DNA from: Siphonodentalium dalli
Taxonomy: Eukaryota > Mollusca > Scaphopoda > Gadilida > Siphonodentaliidae
Direction of reading: 5' to 3'
Assembly (NCBI GenBank): GCA_032622095.1
Contig: CP136063.1
Span: 281,165,426 to 281,229,425, forward strand
Length of the DNA: 64,000 nt
Part shown: in pieces, positions 49,801 through 61,800 of the stretch
How the letters are laid out: each line of letters begins with the position of its first letter
Numbering within the stretch: the first letter of the stretch is position 1
Translations under genes and position numbers: made by a program
The notes under the pieces: generated by a model
The model's database searches: none
What the model saw: only the letters and a program-made list of their open reading frames with translations
What the model was told of the DNA's origin: nothing

Positions 49801-52800
49801 TGAGTCCTGCACACCTGCAAATACGTTGACCAGTTATCACTCAGATCAATTCCGTCACGCCGAAATAGACACGGTCGCTGATTCTTTGAAGTTGATTATC
49901 AAAGCCGGCCGTCTCAACTTCAAAGAATAAGCCGCCGCGGCACCGACAAATACATTGAGTTGAGGTCATTGGGTTTCGCGCTCATGCATGACCACCAAGT
50001 ACTGAAAGCAGTTATCGCATCAAAGGGACAACAAAGAAGGCTTTAACAAGCTAATTGTGATTGTGTATTTCGATAGCCTGATTGTTTAAATTGTCCAGTA
50101 ATTCGGCAACGGCACTGCTTTCGCGATGGCATGATGGTGGTGGGTGTGTTCCGACTAGTCGACTAGCCGATTTCGGAATCGACTAATTTAATAATCGCGT
50201 CGATTTCGATTAGTCGATTAATCGTTTCAACACTACAGTTTTCAACCAAATGTATCAAATAAAAGTTATCTCATATATATTTTGAAGACCTCTGTTTGTC
50301 TGTATGTCTGTCTGTCATTTATACAAATCTATGATTCTCGACCGATCGGGACGAAACTTGGTACGTGTGTGTAGTTTGACCAGGCGGTCGTCGTTGTCGT
50401 ATTGGCGAGCCCGTGCAGAAAAAAATCTCGGAAACGGGTGGAGCTATCCACTTGAAATTTGGTATGTGAATGTATCTTGCCCCGGATACGAATTTTATCA
50501 GGTCGCCGAGCCCGTGCAACGCAAGCTTCGCGCATGCGCAGACCAGATCTCGGAAACGGTTGGAGCTATCGACTTGAAATTTGCTATGTGAATGTATCTT
50601 GCCCCGGATACGAATTTTATCGGGTCGCCGAGCCGGTGCGACGCCAGCTTCGTGCATGCGCAGACCAGATCCCGGAAACGGGTGGAGCTATCGACTTGAA
50701 ATTTGGTATGTGAATGTATCTTGCCCCGGATACGAATTTTATCGGGTCGCCGAGCCCGTGCGACGCAAGCTTCGCGCATGCACAGACCAGATCTCGGAAA
50801 CGGGTAGAGCTATCGACTTGAAATTTGGTTTTTGAATAGCCCGGACAACGTCGGGCTCATCGGCTAGTATTATATATGCATACTAGTCCCATGTACTCAT
50901 TTATGTTATTGTATCGTCACTAGTCAGTGAGTGGCTTGAGTTTTCTCCCCGTATCAGCATAATGTTTCAAACGATCGTGTGTGCAATGGGTTTACTAATC
51001 CAGTATCCCTCAATTATAATTTGATTACGTCTTGAACAAGGAAATTCGTATTTTAATTTACGCCATTTTATGGCTCCAGCCATAAATTCAATTTATATTA
51101 AATTATTAACTTTTAAATTATTAAATTTTAAGATAGCCTATTAACCTGAGCGCTTACAGAATACATCTTCGACTCAAATTACTTATGTTTCTATATATTA
51201 TCGATAATAGATCGTTGTTATCACCGGAAATTTATTGAAAATGGCGTACAGTACCCCTTTAAGCATACCCAAAAAAAATTCAACCCAAAAAAAAAAGAAA
51301 TCGAAAATAATTATTTTTATTTTTTAGGGCCGATTTTACAGACCGTAAATTATGGCCGATGAGATCGGCCCCTGGCACTGAAAGGGTTAATTAAATTTAT
51401 TTGATATAACATACAAGATATACATTAAATATTTGCAGAAGATGGCTGCTTTGCTGAAGCCACTAGGTACCTGCGCTGAATACCTGAACCCTAATGTCGT
51501 GCAAGCCTTGTTAGCTCCCGGAATGGAAAAGGTCATCAAATATGTTCAGGGTCTCGAGAACGATCACTTCAAAGAAAAGGTAACAGGCCTCAAAATATGG
51601 TGCTGGTCATTTGCAGAATGAGGTCCCCAGAGGAAAAATTTAGTGACGCTACCCCACACAGTGGGCTAGCATCACTAAATTCATCCTGTGGTGACCTCAT
51701 TCAGCATGGCCTCAACTTTGCATAATTGAGGTTCCCAATGGGTGTACATCACAATATTCACCATTTGGGAACTTCAATCTGAGTTTATGTCTCCCATAGC
51801 AGATGAGGCCGTGCAGAATGAGGTCCTCAGAGGGTGAATTTGGTGATGCTAGCCCCCTATGTGGGATAGCATTACTAAATTCACCCTCTGGGGCCCTCAT
51901 TTTGCAAATGACAGGCACACTAAACTCAGGCTTGATTCTTAGGAATGGACACAGGCTATATCTTGCTCTCTACAAGAATATCACATATCAGGATCTGAAA
52001 AACACTGTCTATTGGGACAAATCAAGTAATTAATTTACGTTTCAATGATGTGTACCTTAACATTTAGAGGAAAATATGAAGAAAAATTTTGCTAATATGA
52101 AAAAAAGATATGTAATCAAAAATACAAGACAACCCGACCCTGAAAATCAGGGCAAACGAACCCAAAATACCTCAGGGTCAGGTTGTCCTGAGTCGGGTTA
52201 TGTTCCCATCAATTCTAAGTAAATATTTGTTGTCTATTTTATTTTAGAAAATAGGAAGTGTGTCGGATCTACTAGCATCAATGAAGCTTCTGTGTATGTA
52301 CTTATGGCCGAAGGATGTTGACGTGCTGGATGAACTACGACTGGACGTAGCCCTACGAATGCTCAAGTGTCCTCATTTCAATGCGAAAATGAACTCCCTG
52401 AAAGAGGTATGTAGCTACATTGAAATATTATTCTTGTATTACTGCTAATTAATTATATTTTGATATACACCTTGGCAATCTTTTGTGATTCTGTTTGTCA
52501 TCAGTGTTCAAATAATCAAATGCAGATTGCGTCTTGGTGGTCTAACATTTGCAAATGCTTAATGAACTTGAATGGGATAATTATATTATGGGCAGACATG
52601 TATGTAGAATCTTTTTCACAACAACACTCGGCATCACGGCAACAACACTATAAAGTTCCCAATATGTAATGATATTTCAAACCACACAATTGATTTCCAT
52701 GTAGATATTATTTCACTCAGATGTAATTATGAATAATACTCTATTTTTTCGCAATTAATAAATTTGTATTTCTGCTAGATGCCTTTAAACTGTGTAATTA

Positions 52801-55800
52801 TACCCCCACTTTCGAAGAAAATGGGGGTATACTGGATTGACTGCGTCTGTCCATCCGTCTGTCGTACCGTCTGTCTGTCCGTCGTCACACTTTCTCCCTC
52901 CGTGTGTCCGTCTGTCCGACCTCATAACTCGAACAACTATGAACCGATTTCAATAAGTTTTTGTATGCAATCTCCTTAGGACCGCCTCTACGCATGATGC
53001 TAATTGCGGTGCGGTCCGACTTTCTTTTTTTAAGTTACGCCTTACTTTTCAACTTATTTTGACTTAGAAAATTCTGTCCGACTTAATAACTTTAACAAAT
53101 ATGAACCGATTTCAATAATTTATGGTATACATGCTTCTCACAACATCCTCTCTACATTATGCTGCTCAGGGTTGGCTCGGACTGTTTTTCCTAACATTAC
53201 ACTTCATTTTCGACTTATTTTGACTTGGAAAATTTTGGGATTTTTTTTTTGTGGATGCTATCAAGTTAGGGTTTACAGATAATGCGGGTTGAATTTGCCA
53301 TGGTGGGGGTATGCTAGCACCCGAGTGCACACCTCTTGTTACATTAGGAACCAAGACTATTCCTCAATTACTACTTGCACTTTGTTGTATATACATGTAG
53401 GTGATTGGCATCCCGTATTTCCACCAAGTTGGCAATTGAACTCTCCAACAGGTAGATGGAACAGTAATTTCAACAGTCAATAAACTTTAGGTAATAAATA
53501 ATTGACCGGAATTTATATGTTGATATTTATAACTCCTATTACAATGATGATGATGACAACAATAATGGTGATGATTATGGTGATGATAATGACAATGATG
53601 ATGACTGATGGCAATCATTAATGACAATTATGATGATGATTATGATGAATATAATAATGATGATGATGATGAATATGATGAAAATAATCATGCTGTGATG
53701 ATGATTATGGTGAATATAATAATGATGATGATTATGATGAAAATAATCATGACTGTTGACGATTATTGACAAAGAAGATGATATTAAAAAGGCTGAGGGC
53801 ATATGAATTGGACTGAATTTATGCAATTGACAAACTGAAAATTAAGTTTTATTGGCTGCATTGTGGTGGATTATCACATGAAAAACGTGGCACTATGTTA
53901 ATCTTCAAGTCTGTATTGTTCCAAAAAATATTTTCCTGCAAATGTATTCAGATTTAAGATTTAAGTTAAAAGAAAGAATTTGTGTTTGACACAACTTTTG
54001 TTTAGTTCTGTGAACTTATAAACAAAAATTTGAACGCAAATTCACTACTTCACTACACCAGTTTACCACTCTAATAGCATTTTATCTCATATCTTTTACA
54101 GGTCACAAAACTAATAGAGGACTGTTCTGCTGCCAAGCTTCCTAAAACCGCAATACAGTCTGACAAAATACTGGAATGGCTGCTTCAAAATAAACTATTA
54201 TCTATAGCATTAGAAGGTCAGTAGTACTCTTTTAAAATTCTACCACATGACAAATTGATATTGATCTTCGAAAATCACAAACAAGCATGTTTTAAATGAT
54301 TATGACAACAATAATTATGTAATCCACAACATAATTTTCTAATACTAGCTTCCAATTTTGGCAATGTGTTTTTAATGATCGCATGTAAATTATAAAAAAT
54401 TTTAATTTATTTTATTGGCAATATTTTTGTTGACATTCACGTGTCGGAAACAGCTAAAAAAATATGACACGCTGAAACTTTTAAGACTCTTTTGCCACAG
54501 GGTGTTTTTTTTACCTAGTTTGGAAACAATTAACTTATAAGACTTGATTTGTGATCAGAAAGGAGTTTTGGATTTCAGTTTAGTTCTATATTTATATGCT
54601 TGTTCTAAAAAAAACGGGACGTGTTATGTTATTGGTCCATTATTCTGGCATCCATATGTCCATCCGTTCTCCATATGTCCATCCGTTCTCCATATGTCCA
54701 TCCGTTCTCTTTTTTGGTTTCTAGATGATAACTTTAGAAGGTTTGAAGTGAATCGAATGAAATTTGGCATGTGTGCTTACTAGCACAAAATACACGTCAA
54801 GTTCGAAATTTGGGTTTGGTCTGCCAAATTTTACCAGAGTTATGCCCCTTTTTTAAAATTTGCATTCAATTTTCGTTTCGAATGATAAATTTAGCAAGTC
54901 TGAACTAAATGGAATAAATTTGGTATGTGAGTTTACTAGCCCAAAATACAGGTCAAGTTCGAGTTTGGGATCTGCCCGCCAATATTCACCAGAATCATGG
55001 TCCTTTATTGGAATTATCATGGATGTAATTTAGGGCTGAAACGGTTAACCTGTCAATTGATTAACCGGTCACCGCAACCATGACCGGTCATGAAATTTGC
55101 ATGACAGGTTAACCATAAGCAGACAGTGCAGTGATTAAGCACCAACATATAGCCAGATGAATGTAGCCACATGCTGGGATCCCAAGGGTTAACTCACCTC
55201 AGTCAAAGTGTTATGACAATGAGAATAATTTTGATAACACAATGTATTAAGTCAGCAATGTTGTTACATCAAAGCTCACAGTGGGGTCTTTGATCTTCAT
55301 GACATACTCCTGACAGTATAACTAACATCACAATGTTTATCAATGAGTGTTAATGTGTCAATTTCGGTGTCTGTGCAAACTGGAAAAGGAGCAAAATATG
55401 CTGACTGAGAACCATTGTCTGCTATATAAATATTAAATAATAGGGATCGATATCGATAATTAACACCTGACCTATATATGTATGACCTTTATGATTTTAG
55501 CAGGAAAAAAGCATGTGCTCCGACAGGATGTATTAAACCTGAAGTCTATTTCTATAATTTGACTACTTGTAGTAGGCCTATATATGACAGCTTCTTTGAT
55601 TAATCACTCAGATAAATCTTACAATAATATAATATAATCCCATGACTCCGGATTACTAGTATGTTGTAATGGTACATGATAAAACTTGTGATTTATTCAT
55701 ATTGGAAATTATATTCAGTCATCTTTATTTTATTTTAATATTTAATCTTACTGTCTGCATACTCGCAGTACTACTTACCTATGTCCACATATGTATGAAT

Positions 55801-58800
55801 GGTATATTACTGTGCAGTAAAGATTGTAGGAACCACTCAAGTTTCATACCTATGCCCACATATGTATGGATGGTATATTACTGTGCAGTAAAGATTGTAG
55901 GAACCACTCAAGTTTCATTTGGAACTCTGTGGGTTTGCACATTTGCAGAACAGAAATTGCCAAGGTTTGCAGATTTCCCTGAATATGCACAAACGTTCAC
56001 AAGTTAGCGACAATTTCGGTGTTTGTTTTCCATTCATAACTGAGCTTGTTTGCCTTTGTTTGACTTAAGTTGAATCATTTGTTGTGTATAATAGACTTCA
56101 TATGGACATCATATGTCAATATAGGCCTGTGGTCAACCAGTTAACCTGTTAATTCAAATGGTAAACCGGTCATGAAAATCCTGTAACCATTTCAGCCCTA
56201 GCGTATTTTGTCCTAGAGGTGCTCTTGTTTAATTATTTCAAATGGCTCTACTGGCACAAAGAGAGTTAGCTAAAGTTGTATTGTTGTTTAATGTCTACAT
56301 CCTTCAATAAATGGTATCATCTGTTTTACATCCTCCAGTAACGGTATCATCTGTTTTACATCCTTCAAGAAACAGTATCATTTGTTTTACATCCTCCAGT
56401 AACGGTATCATCTGTTTTACATCCTTCAATAAACAGTATCATCTGTTTTACAGGTAGTATAGATCAGGTACAATACTGTGATAAAATAAAGGGAATTGTA
56501 GAATTCCTCGGTGCCAAATTACTCTCAGAGGAACTCACTATGATCTGGAAGATGCAGGTATAGTATATAATATATAGTGAAGCAGCCCTGGGAATTAGCC
56601 TAGGCAATAGGCAATGCCTAGGTAAAAGCAGAGGCAAAATCAGTTTGCCTAGGCAATTATATTGCCAAGGTAAAATATAAGTTCTTTGGGTTACTAGTAC
56701 TAAAATTGATTTGTGTCTTATCAGAAATAGAACCTCTTTAGCCAAAATGACTTCTTTAAATCACTCTTTTATACATATATTGTCCTATATTGTTTCCATG
56801 GCACTGGGCCATTAACTAGCTACCCATAACGGCACTAGGTTTGGAGATGATTTGTAGAATGTATATATATGATGAGTAGTGGCCTGGAAATCTTCTCCAA
56901 AATAACTAAGCATTTCAGGTTATTATTGAATCATATTGATTTGATATGGCAATATTGTTGCAAAATTGCCTAGGTAAAATCTGTCTTTGCCTAGGCCGAT
57001 TTCTTTCACCTAGGTAAAAATATTGCCTAGGCAAATTTTCCTTAATTCCCAGGGCTGGTGAAGTGTTTTATAGTAATTAGCTGCTCAAGTTATGCCCCTT
57101 TTTCGCCATAGAAATTGCTGATACAGTATATTCATTACACGCATGATCCTAATACATAATCATTGTAGTAATCTGATCCACTGCCTGGAAATATAGCAAA
57201 GTTATTCCAAGAATGCCAACGTCTGGGCTATTGTTAACTCCAACAATATGTTGGGTATCATGTTGATTAACTTCTTACTTTTAATATTTTGAGACAATTA
57301 AACCCCATACAACCCCAGACTCAATGGCGCCTAGACTTTTATCCAAGGCAACATTTCTGGCCTTGGGAATTTTTTAGCCTAGGGATATTCCTGCAAACTA
57401 ACCCTTGCTATATTAAATACTCATTGACGAGTAGTTCCCTTAGGTCGTTGTTGAACTTATTATCTGAACATTTCCCACCAATGAATATGAATTATTCTGC
57501 ACTGGTATTATCTGTTTTTCTGTCTGTCGTTTGCTTTTATTACCTGAAATTCCCTTCAAATGAATAATAGGCCATTCCAATGCAGACTTTTATAACTGAA
57601 TGGGAGAATCCATTTAGTATAGAAAGGGTCAACAGGGTTGTGACAAAAGTGAGTCATTACTAATTTTAATTTGATGCTTGATAATTATATGTCTCTCAAT
57701 TTACGAGAATTAAATTAAAATTTTCTAACACAGTGAATTTCTCATAGATTAGCTATACAATGAATTATGGATTCTTATTAAGAACTTCTGTTTTTATTAC
57801 AGGTCGGCCAGACGAATAACGTTATTGACAATATCCACAGCATAATCGCAGCTGCAGCTGTTAAATTTGATTCTCAACAGCTCGAACATTTATTTCTTCT
57901 GTTTCAAAAAGTAAGTCAATCATATCATAATATTTACTGAGAGTAACAAAGAATATTATAACCAGATGATCAGATTCGACCAAACCCAAATTGCAATTGA
58001 TGATTATCTACTCTTAGGAACTTACCTTTATATGTCTGTAGTGGACCCTGGTAGCCACTTTTTCCACCTTGTATTGTGTGTTTTCACTGTAATCGGCCCC
58101 ATCTTTAGACCAGTTTCCTGATGTGGTTCTGGATCCATCACCGATTCTGCTTGGTAGTCATACTTAACCCTTTACCCAACAAACCGGCCAAAACCGGCCA
58201 AATAAAGCTTCAACAGCCTAAAATATCTTCGGTCTGTCTCAATAGAACCATACAAATATGGATATCATTGGAACCGGCTCCTTGACCACATTGTGATAGT
58301 TACAGTTAGCCCTGTGCCAATGCATTCTCTTATATATGCGAGTCGACCATAGGTTGCCTCGCATATATAAGAGAATGCATTGGCCTAAAAAAAAACTTTT
58401 TACCATTTTTTCTTACATTCTTTAACAATTTTATAATTTTTAATGTGTTAAGCCAATGCATTCTCTTATATATGCGAGGCGACCTATGGTCGACTCGCAT
58501 ATATCAGAGAATGCATTGGCACAGGGCCCTTCTGTTGGGTAAAGGGTTAACATCCTGACTTTTCCAGTGGCTATCCAGTCTAGGTGGTTTGGTAGGTCCA
58601 TCTTTCTCAGCCTGACTTCGTATTTTCCATATTGCTTAGTCCTGGTATTAATTTAGTGGCTCTCTTTTGAACTTTTACCATTGGAACTGTGTCCTTTTGT
58701 AGGTGAGCATACTCGAGAAATCGTCTTACTAGTCCTTAGTATAGTTTTGCCATTGTGGTGTAGTCCAATTAGGTGAATTAAGCTCCGATAACACTGTTAG

Positions 58801-61800
58801 CTTTCTGTATTTTTTAGTCGAGTTTTTTTTCCAAAACTCGACTTATAGTTTGATGAGGGACGGTGGGCGGCGGACGGGCGGGCGGGCGGCGTGTTTTGCT
58901 TATAACTCAACCGTTTATTGACGGATTAAAAACAATTTTGGTGTGTGAGTACATATCCATGCTCGTAAGCTGCAGACAAAAAATCGAGTTCGTCCGCATA
59001 TTTATTACAGAGTTATGGCCCTTTGAATTTTCAGCTCGTTAGCGCGATAACTTCAACAAACGTTATCCGATTTGATTGAAATTTGGTATATAGGTGTCTC
59101 CCAAGAATATCTCGGATGAGTTCGAAAACCGGCCTGGTCCAATAAAATTTGATAGAGTTATGGCCCTTAATTATTCATTTTTCACGAATTTTCAGCTCGT
59201 TAGCGCGATAACTTCAACAAACGTTATCCGATTTGATTGAAATTTGGTATATAGGTGTCTCTCAAGAATATCTCGGATGAGTTCGAAAACCGGCCTGGTC
59301 CGATAAAATTTGATAGAGTTATGGCCCTTAATTATTTATTTTTCACGAATTTTCAGCTCGTTAGCGCGATAACTTCAACAAACGTTATCCGATTTGATTG
59401 AAATTTGGTATATAGGTGTCTCCCAAGAATATCTCGGATGAGTTCGAAAACCGACCTCGTCCGATAAAATTTTATAGAGTTATGGCCCTTAATTAGTCAT
59501 TTTTCACGAATTTTCAGCTCGTTAGCACGATAACTTCAACAAACGTTATCCGATTTGATTGAAATTTGGTATATAGGTGTCTCCCAAGAATATCTCGGTC
59601 GAGTTCGAACACCGGCCAGGTCCGATAAAATTTGATAGAGTTATGGCCCTTAATTAGTCATTTTTCACGAATTTTCAGCTCGTTAGCGCGATAACTTCAA
59701 CAAACGTTATCCGATTTGATTGGTATATAGGTGTCTCCCATGAATATCTCGGTCAAGTTCGAAAACCGGCCAGGTCCGATAAAATTTTATAGAGTTATGG
59801 CCCTTAATTAGTAATTTTTCACGAATTTTCAGCTTGTTAGCGCGATAACTTCAACAAACGTTATCCGATTTGATTGAAATTTGGTATATAGGTGTCTCCC
59901 AAGAATATCTCGGACGAGTTCGGAAATCGGCCTGGTCCGATAAAATTTGATAGAGTTATGGCCCTTAATTAGTCATTTTTCGTGAATTTTTAGCTCGTTA
60001 GCGCGATAACTTCAACAAACGTCCTCCGATTTGTTTAAAATTTGGAATAGACATACTTGCCAAGAATATTTCGGACGAGTTCGAAAACCAGCCTGGCCCG
60101 ATAAAATTTGATGGAGTTATGGCCCTTAATTAGTCATTTTTCGATTTTACCTATTAATTAGTCTACCGATACTGATGCACACCAATTGGCGGTAGCCACC
60201 GGCGGTAAGCCACCGAAAACGAGACACAGCATCTCTGATGCCACCTCTTGTTTCATTTATGTGGTCTTCAAATGTTAAATTACTGTCTGTGGTTACCCCT
60301 AGAGCTTCATGGTATCCACCTTCACAATACCGACTACGGTATTGAAATCAATACCGCGGTATGCCGAAAAACCGTCAAGAATAATGTCCAAACATTTTGC
60401 TAGTTAAGATCCTTCGGAACATGCAGTACACAATTCAATATTCACGTGTGAATGCAGTGTCATGCGGACACGCGAAAAGAGGACAACGTAATGCATGTCG
60501 CTTGGGATCTTAACAATGTGTGGGGTACTATTGACGTCGCTTATGCAAAAATAAAAAACAAACAAGTAATTAGTTCACAATTTTTATTTCACAACAAAGC
60601 ACAATATTGAACAGTAAATTACATATTTGCCGCGAGAAAGGACAACATGTTAACCTTTTCTGGTTTCAGGCACGAACGCTTCGGTGCAACAATTTGTCCA
60701 GATTTACTAAATAAGCGCTCAGAAGGCACACTTGTGGCACATATACAAAGATATTTCCGTGCAAATTCGGCTAATGTTGGATACAATTTGGATTTTATTT
60801 TCCACCACTCCAATGGATTGTCGTCACCTTCAGCATGCCGAGCGGAGATATAGTCGTCTATTTCCTCGTCGATAGTCTCGATACTGTTCTCTCCTTTATC
60901 GCCTGATGTTGGTTTCATTGCAAACAGAGAAGCGAGTGTCTTCTTCGCCTTCTTTGGCTCTGGTTCTTCTCGTCAGTGGTAGATTGGGAATTATCTTCGC
61001 TTTTGACATGCATGTCGATGTCGTCTTTGATATCAGTTTTAACAAATTTAAGACATAATCTACCAAGAGCGAAAGATTCCTTGGGCCCTAATAATATCCT
61101 TCGTATCTGCTGACATACACATACAAGTGGGTGTTAGTTTTCTATCTCATAAAGACACATGAGCTTGTTAAATTATGTGAGTTGATGAATGGAGCCCTAG
61201 TTAACAGAGGAAAGTCTAGAACAAATCTCATTAAGTTGCGATGGCAAATGCTGTCTTAATTTATTTTGCGGACTTTTCCAAAGACTGCTGTATATAACCT
61301 TGTGGATATATTCTCTTGCAGAAATGGCAGGAAGAGACAGACAGAATGAAAGAGAAGTTATTAAGTTTAATAGGGAGAATTGGGAAGGATGCCAAACTCA
61401 CTAAAACCACAACTAAGGTATGTTCATATACCCTCATATAGGCCCTCATAATGTTCAAACTAACTAAAACCACAACTAAGGTATGTTCATATACCCTCAT
61501 ATAGGCCCTCATAATGTTCAAACTAACTAAAACCACAACTAAGGTATGTTCATATACCCTCATATAGGCCCTCATAATGTTCAAACTAACTAAAACCACA
61601 ACTAAGGTATGTTCATATACCCTCATATAGGCCCTCATAATGTTCTCACATTTATATTATCAAGGTGGAAAAAAGTATCTGTTAGAAGAACATATGGCAT
61701 TAATCTTAGGCTAGTTTTAGTTATGAAAGTAGTAATAAAAATGTTTACTATAGAAAGCTTCTCAAGAATTTACGCGCCCTTTTGTGTGAAATAATTGAAT

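Larger units (their letters stand above)
48150..51258. mobile_element. Inner TTAA element inserted in the outer MITE
   Basis: TTAA at 48146-48149 and 51259-51262. The ends AGGGATACTGTACCC and the complement of AGGGGTACTGTACGCC are inverted repeats. The homologous site in 21880-22342 (gcatgcttaagcataccc, about 22213) has a single uninterrupted TTAA, a direct empty-site proof. The element is ~1.2 kb without its own hAT insertion. Confidence 0.88.
47808..51386. mobile_element. Outer TTAA piggyBac-like MITE carrying nested insertions
   Basis: TTAA at 47804-47807 and 51387-51390. The ends are CCCTTTCAGTGCCAGG and CCTGGCACTGAAAGGG. Its two parts (47808-48149 and 51259-51386) match the ~460-bp element 21880-22342 once the insertion is removed. 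The palindromic module lies at 47852-47923. Confidence 0.88.

Noticed and set aside
53575-53826. His/Ile-rich minus-strand open frame
   Set aside because: Translation of a gat/aat trinucleotide microsatellite.
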